Part shown: in pieces, positions 34,473 through 50,529 of the stretch
Numbering within the stretch: position 1 is the first letter of the stretch
How the letters are laid out: every line of letters begins with the position of its first letter
NCBI RefSeq assembly: GCF_040412425.1
Contig: NC_089743.1
Coordinates: 81,478,471-81,542,470, forward strand
Origin: Macrobrachium rosenbergii
Taxonomy: Eukaryota > Arthropoda > Malacostraca > Decapoda > Palaemonidae
Direction of reading: 5' to 3'
DNA: 64,000 nt
Translations under genes and position numbers: made by a program
The notes under the pieces: model-generated
Told to the model about the DNA's origin: nothing
Databases searched by the model: none
The model's input: only the letters and a program-made list of their open reading frames with translations

Positions 34473-36579
34473 AGTCTTCTATACATTATTCAAGACGAAA
34501 GTTTGAATTTCATCTAGTATTTACACTCTGGAATTTCAACTACTGCCGTAATCCTAATTTGCATTTTTAAGAAACTTCATCTATGCACAGCCTATATTAG
34601 GCTTATTCATATAGGTGTGAAACTTTCGTTGAATAACAAATGGCTTTTAGAATAGTTTCAAAAATCTTGAACGGATTACGTATCCTTACGTCCCGGTGGA
34701 ATGTGTTGGAAATTCATTATTAGAAACTAAATATATACCACCTCAACAAAGTTTCAAAGCAGTAAGGATAAGTTTTCAAAGCACTGTAAAGTGCATCACA
34801 GCTTATTTTACACTAATGATATTTCATTCAATCGGGATAATATCAATAAAATAATTCAAGTAATGACCACATCATTACAATATAATATTTCGATGAAAAT
34901 GACACGCAATAATGGCGAGAACAGAGGGTGGAAAGTGAAAAATTCCCCTTATGTATCATAACTCACCCCTTGAGAGGAGGTAAGTATATTGTGATGGGGG
35001 TCGGGGGTTCTCAACACCACAACAATCCACCATCCGTGTACCCACCCTCTCCCCCCCCCGTGACAGCCCCTTCTGAAAAAGGGTGGGGGAGGGAAAAAAC
35101 ACTGAGGGGTCGACCATAAAAGCCAATCAAAGTTGAGCGAGGTTCCACCAACTTGTATCTCTGCGACAGAATAATTAAATTAAGTGCAAGACTTGGTGTG
35201 TTATCCTTGTTTGTGACAACTCTGAGAGAGAGACAGGATTCATACAAGCTAATGAAGGAGTGAGACAAGAATATCTAAATTCGTCGATAAAATCTTACTG
35301 GAATAACAGTAAGGGTCATTGGGAGTATAGCTAACAAAACTAACGTATACTACTGCAGTTAAAATGTGAAATACATTTGGTGTTCAACAATACAATGGAA
35401 GATAAATGTAGCGTATTTGTGATATTTGTGTAGGGTGTATACAGAGAGAGGGCTCTTTGTCCAGAGAGAGCAGGATCTTTGTCAGTACCAGTGTGTCTGG
35501 AGAGAGAGAGAGAGAGAGAGAGTCAGTGCCGGTGTATACACACACACAGAGTAGAGAGAGAGAGAGAGAGAGAGATTCCAGGAGCTCTTTGTCAGTACCT
35601 AAACGTTGAAGAAGGTATCAAACGCAGGGGAAATAAAATGGCAGGGCAAAACGCTTAAAAAACAACAGCAACGGACCCAAGCTTCAGTTACGTGTTCATT
35701 TCATATAATTCTCCTCCTTTCTCATTTCCATTTCATAAATAACGAACTCCTTTGTTTTGCTGAGACGAACAGAGGGCCAATGGCACAGCGCATAACGGGC
35801 ATTCACACGCATTCGCATAACCCGCATTACGTTTCTGGTTTTATTACAGCACCCACAGCCATACGCGCAGAATGACACACGTGTAAACATGGCATTTCAA
35901 ATGTGGACTTCCACGATCATAATTACCGGGAGGCGAAATGTCACTGATGGAGAGCAACGGACCAATCCTTTGTTTTGGGGGAACTTGAACGACTGCATTT
36001 ATTTAAATGTTTCGTATGTGACTGGAAAATGTATTGCCCAGCTGAGGCCATTTTTGTTCATATGTCGTCCTGCGACAACAAAAGAACTGTTGTCCGTGTG
36101 TGGGGCCGCGACAGACATTTAAGGCATACAGAACTTAGAAAATAAGCGACCAAACATATGCTGCACGTATTGAAAGCATGTGTACACATACATATTAAGT
36201 ACAAATGGTTAGGAAATATATGAAATGACTTTCATTTTCAGTTCCGTCTACCTTTTATTCTCCCATGGCTAGAAATAATAGAGTGGTGTATGAAAACTGG
36301 GGGAGTCACTACAGAACTACAAAAAAGGCAATTCTAAATCCAAATGGTAAATTTTCAGGAATAGTATAACACTTTTGGCAGGGCTTCTGCAATCAAAACG
36401 AATCCCATGAAATCAAGAGTATTTTCCAATATACACAAATCCAGGATAAATTTTAGTTCTAAGTGAACGACAATGTTCAAGAAGTGTTAGGAGGAACAAA
36501 TATGACTGTCAGTTTTTTTTTTTTCTTTTTTAGATGGAAGTGTAGTATAACGCAATCAATAATAAAGGATTCAACTCCA
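31253..36579. other. No gene seen; AT-rich with microsatellites
   Basis: (TA)n 33087-33170, (GT)n/(CA)n patches 33670-33770, (GA)n 34174-34227, (TA)n 34433-34468. A GA-rich cluster at 35440-35600 repeats ctttgtcagtacc between GA runs. Confidence 0.55.
33354..33376. other. Perfect 23-nt palindrome
   Basis: tatatacgtcg and cgacgtatata are arranged around a single central t. Confidence 0.85.
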
Positions 36580-37470
36580 AATCCTTCCGAACCCTCAGCT
36601 CATCATCCGGCAAGAAAACCAATTCATGATACCTAATCGACGTAGGATGAGCGGTCCGGGCGCATCCACCCAGGTGGCATAACCCGAAGGGCGCTTCAGT
36701 TTGGGCACTGGCTTAGAGGAAAATCCTTACAAGATGTTACGAAATCAACGACGTGGAAAGTGAAAAATTCCTTCGCCCCAAGAGAAAGGTCGTTCCCAAA
36801 CCACCTCTCATCCTCTTTTCTCATTTTCGCATAAAGCGTCTGTGCACCTGCTAAGTATTCATCGGTTGACATTCCTTTGCGTCCGTGTATTAGCGACGGC
36901 ACATAAACTCCTACGCTTCATGCTCATCGTATAAGTAAGTTCTTCAATATTCATACAGCAGCGGTCCAAATCCTCCTCCTCCTCCCCCCCCTCCCACAGC
37001 CCTTCCCTCTCCCTCACCCCCTCCATCCTACTAATATTCAGGACCGTATTGACGGCTACTGACGATGAGTTAAGACTGAGCAGGCCAGCCTTTAGCCATC
37101 CCTCCCTCCCTCCCTCCCCTAGGCCCCGAGTGATTCAGCGGCTGCAAAGAATTCCCCACGAAAAAAAGGTTAAAAACAAGCTAGACAAAGCACCTCCAAG
37201 GGGGGAAGTTAAGGCGTAGGGATGGTAGAATCAGTCACAAAGGAAAAGGGGGCCTTGGAAAAATCCTTGATGTTCACCTGACTCCGCTCTGAACCCATAA
37301 CCAGAGGAACACCAATCAACAACTCCCTTTTGGATTACATCCAATCCCGAAAAAGGAGAACATGCGTGTCCAGGTGCACACACCACCGCCTGGGTATCCA
37401 CGTGATGAGAATTTGATTCGAAGGGATCACTTCATAAATGTTGCTACAGTCTAAAATGCTGTAACTCAGT
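36580..37470. other. Repeat-poor island with C-rich tracts
   Basis: It contains unique-looking sequence with ccctcccaca- and ccctccctccc-type runs at 36975-37120. A 68-codon minus-strand frame ending at 36696 was examined and has no recognisable domain or clear splice boundaries. Confidence 0.3.
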
Positions 37471-37612
37471 CTATTTCTAATTAAAAGGATGTGTTTACCC
37501 TGTTACTCCCATAAATTCATTAGGCGTGCATTTCACATGTACAGTTAATTTAACACAGTTTCAATAGTTTACGCCCTTCCTTCACAAAAATGTAATTACT
37601 CACACCCACATA

Positions 37613-37694
<82 letters not shown>

Positions 37695-37762
37695 ATAAAA
37701 AACCTTTTCGTTGATAGAAGTGAATCATATCACCACTGGAATGTTATTTTTACACGAACCCT

Positions 37763-37801
<39 letters not shown>

Positions 37802-37975
37802 CTCTCTCTCTCTCTCTCTCAATAACGGCAAAGCGTAAAATGTCTAGACTAACGCAAGAGTAGTTCAAAATATAAAAGGAAATACATACAAAACCCGCTG
37901 AATAAAAACGGTACAAGTCCTGGAATAAAACAAATATTAACGGACAATTTTCATGACACTTACAATAATTTCTCT

Positions 37976-38020
<45 letters not shown>

Positions 38021-39338
38021 CATAGTAAATCTCAAGCCATTAACCAATCAAAACTATCTTTGATAATTCTGCCTCTTATACTACAGATCGTTTTAAAACA
38101 AGTTTGCCTATCAACCTTTAAAGTTTATTTCTTTGTGGTATTTATTCATAGAGATTGTGCGCCACTTATATTTACGGAGGCACTCTAAATATCACCCTGT
38201 ATACATTTGAAACCAGTCTTTGCCTAATGTGCCCTTTAAACGGATTTTATTCACGGACCTTCTTTCTCACTTGTTTATTTTTAAATCCACTCTCCTGAGA
38301 GGCCCTTCAAAACAAACCCTTTCCTAGATCATTTACCTTTATGCCTGTGAGTGGGTGTTCGTAATTCTGCTCAAAGGCATTACGACCAGTTATGCTGACC
38401 AAAGTTTCCTGAAACATTCAGTGCAACTTCTGTGAACCATCAATCTATTTCCTGATACCAGTATTACCCGAATGCGGAACTTCGCATATCAAACAGTGCT
38501 AGGACAAAATAAACCCCTACATCACAATTTTCTAGTTTCGACAATTCCCCCTTTTTTTTTGCTCCCTCTGAAACTCTCGGTGATAGCAATAAAAAAAATT
38601 TCCAGGTAATTTTTAGACATGTATACTTACCACAAATATCGACAGGCATAAATACCCAAGGACACATAAATGTTGTTAACCAATGAAATATAAAGTATAA
38701 ATTAATTTATACTAAACTCAAAAGTAAATGGAACCAGTTTCGCACAAATTCAACTAGCCAAACTATTATTCATATCCAAATGATTACTTACTTAGAAACC
38801 ACCATATTTCTATCATACTGACTGATAAGTTTAATTTCTAATTCAACGGAAAATTACCACTGCTTTAAGGCATCCTACTTTTCAGTTCTAAGACCATAAA
38901 TCGGTAAACATTATCATCATCTGCAAAAAAAAAAAATAAATAAATAAATAAATAATTCACAATACTTAGCTACATAACTCCACTTGCATATCCTCAATGT
39001 GGGGCTCTTTTTCACGGCAAATTTCTTTTTCGACAAAAGTAACTTGTTGGTAGTGAAAATTCCTTCTGTGCCAGGTTCAGAAATCTCTAAATCATTTGGC
39101 TTCTACTGCAGCGCGACTTCATGTGTGGGCTCATTCAATCTCAAATCAATTATGATAATTTATTATAATAAATAGTATCATATTCATGATAATACTGTTT
39201 ATTGTAATACAAATAAAACATCTACATATAATTACATTTAAGCATTTATATATAATTACGCATAGGCATTTTATATATATGATATATTTATAATATAATA
39301 TATACGGTAGCCTATATATATATATATATATATTATAT
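37471..39338. other. No gene seen; microsatellites
   Basis: (TA)n 37617-37690, two (CT)n runs 37768-37820 and (GT)n 37979-38017. The remainder is AT-rich without recognisable coding sequence. Confidence 0.55.
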
Positions 39339-39622
39339 ATCATTAGGTGTAGGGAGAAGAATCAGTCCTTTATTCCTTTTCAAAGTACTTTATTATTGCT
39401 GCGACGTTTCAAGACGTAAAGGTCCCATTTTCAAGCTATAAAAAAAAAGAAGACAAAAATTAAAATAAACTCGGACTAAAAATTAAGTTAACTAGAATTT
39501 TGGTCGAGTTTCATTTAACTTTGTCTTCTTTTTATAACAAAATGTACTCTTGAAACATCTGTAACAAAATAAAGGCTTTTGAAAAGGAATAAAGACTGAT
39601 CCTTTCTACACACCCTAATGAT
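39339..39622. mobile_element. Foldback element with about 125-bp arms between (TA)n arrays
   Basis: The outer ends are atcattaggtgta and caccctaatgat. The arms share cctttattccttttcaaa in opposite orientation, then gacgtttcaaga/cttgaaacatc and gaagacaaa/tttgtcttc. It lies between (TA)n at 39311-39332 and 39667-39731. The arms are diverged. The minus strand of the left arm carries GGAC, a short loop, GTC and TTGAAACGTC (39401-39432). Confidence 0.85.
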
Positions 39623-43202
<3,580 letters not shown>

Positions 43203-43353
43203 CTTTAAGAGTCTTCGAACCGGAATGGTGATCTCGTGGCCACGGCGGGTCTCCGTGTAGTGTGAAATCGCGTAGTTTGAGGTAGGAAATGGTGAGACGA
43301 ATTATGGAAGCTTTGTCCAGCTGGGAGGTGATTGCGGGAGGTAGAGGGAGCAT
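43203..43353 (-). CDS. trh: trachealess/NPAS-type bHLH-PAS factor, exon B (helix 1 end, loop, helix 2, linker)
   Basis: Internal 151-bp exon on the minus strand encoding 50 residues plus one base. It begins MLPLPP, continues [20 protein letters not shown] (loop and helix 2), then LRDF and HGDPPW. The HGDPPW-type segment after helix 2 marks trachealess and its vertebrate relatives NPAS1/NPAS3. The acceptor is a pyrimidine tract ending ccacag and the donor is AAAG|gtaagt, a near-perfect consensus. Exon A ends ELAK and this exon starts MLPLP, so joining them restores an uninterrupted bHLH dimerisation domain. The tail [11 protein letters not shown] is less conserved and leads to PAS-A, which should lie in a following exon at lower coordinates. 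No PAS-A coding sequence (ILQSLDG or YISETV-like motifs) was found by eye in the remaining 43 kb. The initial ATG is an internal methionine, not the start codon. Confidence 0.95.
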
Positions 43354-44206
43354 CTGTGGAAAAATGAACAGGGGATGAGTTGAGTCGTTTTCTTTTCGGC
43401 AACATTCAATATTCATACCAGAGTGGCGAGAGCGTGAGAGATAGCATCAAGGAAAAAAAAATCATAGAGAACATGGGCTCGCACGAGCGTAAACCCGTTC
43501 TAGCTCATGTTGCAAAATTATACAAAAATACATAACTGGACATAACCACAGAAGAGAGAGAGGAAAGACGGAAACTAGAAATAACACAAATACAAATTTA
43601 GAGTTAATTAAAATGTTGTACTGAATCGGAATTAAACGAGGAGAAAAAAAACGAAACTGTAACTAAGTTTCTGACATTCATCGGGAAAAAATCCGTAATT
43701 AAAAAAAAAGGCCTTAGACAACAGTGCACAAATGGGAAAACAAAGATGAAATCTGAGGCATTTATGGTATTATAAAATCTAATAATAATAACAATAATTC
43801 TATAGAAATTGCCATTATGGATGGAGCAAATAAGGACTACCGAGCTAAGCCAGCGTATGAACCCCCAGACATCTAATACAGAAAAGGGGAGAGTTGAAGA
43901 ACAATAGATAAAAAAAAGGTAAAAAAAGTGAGTTTTGAAGCAATAAAAATAAAAAAAAGATACGCTAAGGGCGATGAATAACAAAAGTATGAGACGAGCA
44001 TGTTTTGTAGACTTATTCGAAGATGAAATAATCAGCAGAATGTGGGGAAATTATGAAACTTGAACACGCCGACAACTACTAAGTCCCCCTTCCGATCGTG
44101 GGGACGGCAGTCCGCTCAAATCCCAAGAGCGTTATCGTCTACTAAAGAGGTAAGGTTATTTATTAATCAAATATATATATACATAAATATGTGTATATAT
44201 GCGTAT

Positions 44207-44264
<58 letters not shown>

Positions 44265-44281
44265 CATATATAAATAAATAA

Positions 44282-44349
<68 letters not shown>

Positions 44350-44898
44350 TCGAATCCTGGTCGGTGCTGAAGGACTATAAGTCAAAATATAATGCCCTTT
44401 GAATTTATCTAAAAAATTCGTTTTTAAAACGATATTTGTGTAGTATAAAAATATAAGAAAATATAGACGTGTATAAGACATATATATATATAATGAAAGT
44501 CTGGAAGTTTATTGCTTAAGTATTTATCCTTCACTCAGAAAAAAAGATTACCAATACAGCAGCTAGCATCTTTATTTTTCACTTATGCGAAAATGGCTTG
44601 TTGTTGGAGAAATACACAAAAACGCAACGATGTGTATAAAGACATCATTAACTGTATCATTTTTATCGTAACTGCATTATCATTATTATCATTACGGCCT
44701 CCAAGCTGCCCTTCATTCCACATATATCTCAGGGATAAAGAATGAACCTCCCTCGTCCCTCAAGTCATAAAAAAGAGCGCCTCTGCTTCATATATTTCAT
44801 TAACTTTTCCCTAGATTAGATTCTCCGGCCACACCAAAACTTTATATTGTTCTTTATCACCCTCCAGAAATGTTAGCTACTTTTGCCCCGAAAGGAAA

Positions 44899-44958
<60 letters not shown>

Positions 44959-46667
44959 GGCTCTTTTCTTTGCATCTTGGAAAGAAATGGATTCTGTACA
45001 GAACTTCCGTTCTGCTCAATTACTTTTTTTTTATTTTCGTCATTGATAAAGGCCAGTACAATGAGGCATTTCGACAACTTTCCCGTTTATTCATTGTAAT
45101 CACTATTGTGAGGTTGTTGGTCAGGGGGTAGAAACATCATCATCGCTGTTGCTATTATGAGCAAAACAATCCTACATTCCGGTGGGAAAATCTAAACAAT
45201 AATAAATATAATATTCACAATATAAACAAAATCAAGAGATTAATTTTTCAGAGAGCTAAAAATCTTATTTTTTTTTTAACTCATACGAAGGTGTGTGTTA
45301 TATCTACGGCGACTGAGGAAATAATTTGAAAGCAAATTACAGTATTAATAATTACTAACGAAAAACAACCAAGTTTTAATAATAACAATAAAAATAACAG
45401 AATGGTTATTAGTGACCGACATCATTTACTTCATAAAATGAACGCGGACTGTCATTTCAATTAAGAGATCCAACCGCAAAATTCGTTAAAAATAAGGTTA
45501 TATTTCTGATTTCTTCAAAAGTCCAAATTGAGTTCCTTGTACTATTTAGAGAACTGCATTTTCAACAAAGGCGTCGGCGACAACATAATTTAAATCAAGG
45601 TTTAGAGTACGACCTTGGTACAAAACATTCAATGTCGCAAAGCTCCTGCATGGTGGTTAGGTGGCACTGGGTTAAAGTGCTTTCTGCAGTCATTCTCTAA
45701 AATTTTCAGTAGTTTTTATCTTAAAAGTAAAAGAATGACTCAATCAAGAGGAACGCAAATTGCGTCTCTCGCATACAATAATATTCAAATTTTCTGTCAC
45801 CTAAATCACAACCACTTTAAATGATCATGAGGTTCATTCAATATCAGGTTTCGCCAAGATATAAAAACTTACATTTCGGCAATTATTTGAGGATTCTTTT
45901 CAAACTAGACAATCTCTCATCACCGTGGAACTAAGAGGCCTCAGGCGGAAGACAATCCGGTTCAGACCAGAATAAACCGGTATCCGCTGGAGATTTCTAG
46001 GCCTCATTGCTAATATACTGTTACATGTAATATGCATGTGTTTATAGAATAAAATATTAATTACTTTAATTCTTTGCATTACTGGACCAATGACGAACGT
46101 TTCGTTAACTTTAAGCCATAATTCTGTCAGAGAGTTTGCTTATTGTTCCACAACAAGCGTTGGAATCGTAACGAAGATAATACATTATTCCAAAAAATGA
46201 AAACAGACGTTGATTAATGGTAACTGATTAGGATAAAATTAAACTCTTGAATGTTGAAAATAATCAGTTTCTCACGATTTTCGTCAAAAATGGTGACCAA
46301 AGAAATCGCCAAAAACAGAAATGAAAATGAAGAAAAGGAATAAGATGAAAAGCGAACAGAAAACTGCAAAAAAAAAAAAACCATGAAAAGAAAGACATAA
46401 GAAACAAGAATGTAAAAAGTTAAAAGTTGTAAAACCAAGTTAGTGAGGACAGAGAAATAAAAAGTAACAACAGAAATCACGAAAATAAAAATGAAAATGA
46501 GTAAAAATAAGAAAAAGAGGAATAGTCAACGGGAGACAGTAAAACAAAGCATTCATGAAAAGAGAGACAAAGGAAACGAGAAAGTAATAAGCTAAAAGTC
46601 GCAAAACCAAGTGAGTAAAGACGAAAAATCGAAAATTAAAAGAGACGGGAAACGGAAAGACGCCCAC
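43354..46667 (-). other. trh intron between exons A and B (3,314 bp, phase 0)
   Basis: Bounded by gtgggc at the exon A side and ccacag at the exon B side. It splits the bHLH helix 1 between LAK and MLP. It holds (TA)n arrays at 44208-44260 and 44298-44346, a (CT)n array at 44902-44955 and a 170-bp imperfect tandem duplication at 46294-46640. No other coding segment was seen. Confidence 0.85.
46294..46640. repeat. Imperfect tandem duplication, about 170-bp unit, inside trh intron
   Basis: Two A-rich copies, about 46294-46463 and 46464-46640. Both contain, in the same order, atgaaaatga, a catgaaaaga block, and aaaaccaagt followed by tgag. These landmarks recur at a spacing of 170-172 bp. The copies are diverged by substitutions and small indels. 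The right copy ends about 30 bp from the exon A donor. Confidence 0.75.
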
Positions 46668-46755
46668 CTTTGCCAGTTCGTAGAATTCGTAGTTTTCCTT
46701 CCCCCTTCTGGAACGAGCAGCGTCCCTGGACTTCTCCTTCCGGAGCTCTAGGATG
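46668..46755 (-). CDS. trh: trachealess/NPAS-type bHLH-PAS factor, exon A (basic region and start of helix 1)
   Basis: Internal 88-bp exon read on the minus strand. After one split-codon base it encodes 29 residues, including [19 protein letters not shown] and then YELAK. This is the DNA-binding basic region and first part of helix 1 of bHLH-PAS proteins; the leading [20 protein letters not shown] form fits trachealess and NPAS1/3 better than HIF or Sim. Trachealess pairs with Tango/ARNT in the nucleus and specifies tracheal, salivary duct and other tubular tissues in insects. The 3' splice site is strong, a T-rich tract followed by ttgcag. The 5' splice site is AAG|gtgggc, weaker than usual. 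The exon starts one base before a codon boundary and ends in phase 0, which matches exon B. The preceding exon was not identified. Family assignment is firm; the choice of trh over another NPAS1/3-like paralogue is likely but not proven. Confidence 0.93.
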
Positions 46756-46898
46756 CTGCAACAGAAAAAAAAACAAATCATGTATTAGATGGTGAAATCA
46801 GAGGGTATACGTCACCTAACTGTGAGCTAAGAGAGATTTATGAAGTTCATGTGGATGGTGGTAGGTAACTGGAAGACTGTTCTAAATTACACTCATGT

Positions 46899-46972
<74 letters not shown>

Positions 46973-47024
46973 GTGTACATATACATGCATACACTATACA
47001 TATATATATATGTGTGTGTATATG

Positions 47025-47110
<86 letters not shown>

Positions 47111-47283
47111 TATAGTATGGAAATGAGGACATGTGAATGTGTTTCATAGAATAAATTTCTGGTCTCACATGTGGGACAGAACCCAGTCTTTCAAGTGAGA
47201 GTATGGACTCTCAATTGAAAGAATGGGAGTTCGGTATGATATGAGTCAGAACTTTACATATATGTATATACATACTATACAGA

Positions 47284-47364
<81 letters not shown>

Positions 47365-49319
47365 GAGTGTGTGTTGAGTTTCTGTTTGTGTATATTTGTG
47401 TGCGTGCGTGCAAGAGCGTTTGAATACATATAAATACACAAAACAACCACCCAAACTAATACGAAATCTACAAAAAGCAACAAAACAACATAAAGCATTC
47501 GATTGCACAACAGTGCTAGAAACGCTCAGAAATAAAATAACCTCGATAAGTCGCACATCAGGTGCTCCCTTCAGACTCCCCGACAGCATTCGCCCATGCA
47601 AATAAAGTACGGAGGGACGGATGCGACCAAAGCGCCAACTCCCAAATGCAGGGCAGGGCAGGACTATCCAGGGATACCGGAATGGGTGATGAGCGAAGCT
47701 GACTGACGCGTCGTCGTATTTTGCACTTCTGCGACAATGACACCTGTGACACAACCTTCTGAATCTTCCGTAATACGTAGAAACTGATACTCCCCTAATC
47801 CGCAGGAACAGTTACAGCTAATTACAATGCGTACCCACAACGAAATAAGTTTTCTGTCGGTACTAAGACGATTTTTCGATTCAACTACATATGAAAGATA
47901 CGATACATCGGGAGTGTGAGACTTCGGTACTGATAAAGGTAGTTAGGATTATGAGTACCCATTTCGTCTATGGTAGCCACACCAGACGAACATAGGTAAC
48001 TGATAAATATATCTGTTCAGCAGCCCTTAGATCGTCGTCACAGTCGACGGAACTCTGCACGTACTTGTACTTCCACCTAAATGTCAAAAATTTTTTTTTT
48101 GTATCTATCTACTAACCGAGCAGCCTCATTTACTTGCAAGGCCTCACCAACTCCAGCATGAAGTTAGCCCCTAAAAATAGGTTTCATGACCCGTGGCGGG
48201 GGTTCCCGGTCCCTCCCGTGGCCCTTACCAAACCAGGACGGAAGAAAGTTTTAACTGTGCAAATTCTTCCGTCTGCACGAGAACCGTAATGGCCATCCTT
48301 GACAAGCAATACTATTCAAAGCTTCAGTCCAAAATAAACGAGCTAACCCACCCAGCTGCAGGTAGTCGTAAAATTCTTCATTTCATGGGTAATTTATCTA
48401 CGCCTTCAATAGGAAGGTGGCAGGTCGAGGTCTTACTTAAAGCTTCAGCTGTTTATTGGTTCTATTTATATTCGAAAATTTCAGTAACACGGAGGTAACT
48501 TGTGAGACACTCCAACTTAAAGAGAAGACGAAAACAAAATCACGAACCCTACCTAATTTTGTCGAGTATTGAATTTCGTCGTACAAAAAGCGGATATGGT
48601 ATCCACAGTCATTCCTCTAATACTAGGAACTCTGGTGTTCGTTTCATAAGTATGAAAACAAAAAGAGTTTTTAAAGATTTCATTACAGGTTACTATGACT
48701 ACTGAAAGTCAGATAAAATCGAATTTCGTATGTTAATCATGAGTAGATGCGTCAAGGTTTCTATATGGGCTATTGCAGAATCTCCTTAAAATAACTGGCA
48801 CATGTAAGTGGAGGTTTGCTAAATTATATTTTGTTAATGTGGTCTATACCATGATACATGGCATTTCAGGTCTCAGCAACTGAAGAAAAGAATGCCTTTT
48901 AGCACCGAAACAGCAGGGTAAACACTCAAAATTCTATTAACATTAACGATTGCAAGTAAAATGAGAAGTGTCAATTACCCTAATTCTCCAGAATACCAAT
49001 TCTAAATTTCTCATGAAAGAGGAAGGTTCTGTGACTAATTAAAATACCTGGGGAAGTTCATCATTATTGTACTCCACTGCCAGAAATACATCGCAGACGA
49101 CACACTCCGCTGCAACCATTCCCTCTAAAACACCTGGTCAAATACAATAGCACAATCCGAAGTCCTACATGTATACACAATCTGTCAAACTAATCCTATC
49201 TGAAATTTGCTTGATATCTGTAGTCCAGTCATTTCTTATCAAAACTGTCAGAATTCGAGCCGTGTTTCCGTTGAATATCCGAAACGATCGTGAAAGAAAT
49301 CATCATTCAATTCATGAAA
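46756..49319 (-). other. Intron or 5' sequence upstream of trh exon A
   Basis: Ends with the polypyrimidine tract and ttgcag of exon A. Contains (TA)n 46901-46970, 47030-47103 and 47285-47350 around the short foldback. 47500-47760 and 48180-48360 are GC-richer but show no recognised exon. Confidence 0.6.
47157..47251. mobile_element. Short foldback between (TA)n arrays
   Basis: cagtctttcaagtgagagt and actctcaattgaaagaatg are inverted about a 4-nt centre near 47205. Weaker pairing extends out to ttctg/cagaa. (TA)n arrays lie on both sides (47030-47103 and 47285-47350). Confidence 0.8.
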
Positions 49320-49870
49320 TAGCAAAAAAATGAGCCAAAGGAGACCGCCCAATTTCTCTCGAGGACCCCCTTCGCCAGACGCAGAAAAGACTCCCACGAG
49401 AAAAATCTGTCAGTCAGAGCCCAGCACGACTGAGCCATGACAAAGGCAGCAACTTGGCGATGCCGAGGAGGGAGGCGAGGCTGGGACCCAAAACATATGT
49501 AGATATCGCTTTATCAATTCAACTTACAAGCCACTTAACTAGTAATTAATATTGCTGGTAAAATCTACATCCAGTCTTGCATACGGAGATGCCAGAGCCT
49601 CTCGAACGCGACTCCGTCAATTTGGGTATTCTCCGCATGCCAGGGTTTGAATATTCATAATACAATGTACCGAGATACCAGTGAATATTAAGCGACGTCC
49701 CGGTTAACAACGCCTCTCGGAACCAATAAATATGCTCGATAAAGAGGACGGACTTTGAAAGCATTAAGGTTTCGGCGATTAATTTCCATAATTTATTCCC
49801 CAAAACAATGGGAAAGGAATCTTGGGGAGGCGGAACCCGACGGTCTCAAACACCGAACGTTTCAAATAGG
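49320..49870. other. Repeat-free island upstream of trh exon A, candidate enhancer
   Basis: A POU-type ATATTCAT (49651-49658) and a Sox-type ACAATG (49662-49667) lie 3 nt apart, with a TAATTAAT homeodomain-type core near 49542. It is about 3 kb upstream of exon A in the gene's direction. Regulation of trachealess by POU (Vvl) factors is known in flies; the link here is inference. Confidence 0.35.
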
Positions 49871-50244
49871 GAGCGAGAGTGGAATGCATCGGTAACTACC
49901 TATGAAATAGGCTTATACGAGTCGTAAGTGAACTTTAAACTATGAACAAGGATCTAGAGCAATGAAAAAAAAAAATCACTGTAGCTTAGAATCGGGAAGA
50001 GGTGTAACAGGGGCTGGAATCCAAATTCAGAAGTCAAAGGCAAATGCTGATGACAGATAAAGTGGGCTTCCATCCTTAGAGTTTGATCTGATAAGGCTAA
50101 GTAATGTGTATTTACATGAGGAACGAAGGCTCCACATACAAAGGTATTGACAGCTAAATCGTGTATCATTGCTAAATATACTGCTCTCTAATCATTACAA
50201 TAGTTCCCATGACATGGGAATGTGCATATCTGCATATATATACA

Positions 50245-50298
<54 letters not shown>

Positions 50299-50529
50299 TG
50301 TATATATTTATATATATATATGCATAATATATATGTATGTATATGTATATACTTACATATATACATATATATATATACAGTGTATATACATACATACATA
50401 AACTGATCCAAAAATTCTAAGTAATTTACTTAAGCAGCTAGAGAGAAATCTTAAAACAGAAATATCGTCAGAAATCAAGGACAAATTTATTATTATTATC
50501 ATTATTATCAATGCCTTGTTACGGGGATT

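Noticed and set aside
36696..36902. 68-codon minus-strand frame in a repeat-poor island
   Set aside because: No family resemblance, no convincing splice sites, and no PAS motif.
44347..44370. ggtcgaatcctgg resembling a tRNA B box
   Set aside because: No A box at the right distance and no cloverleaf. Likely chance or a tiny SINE scrap.
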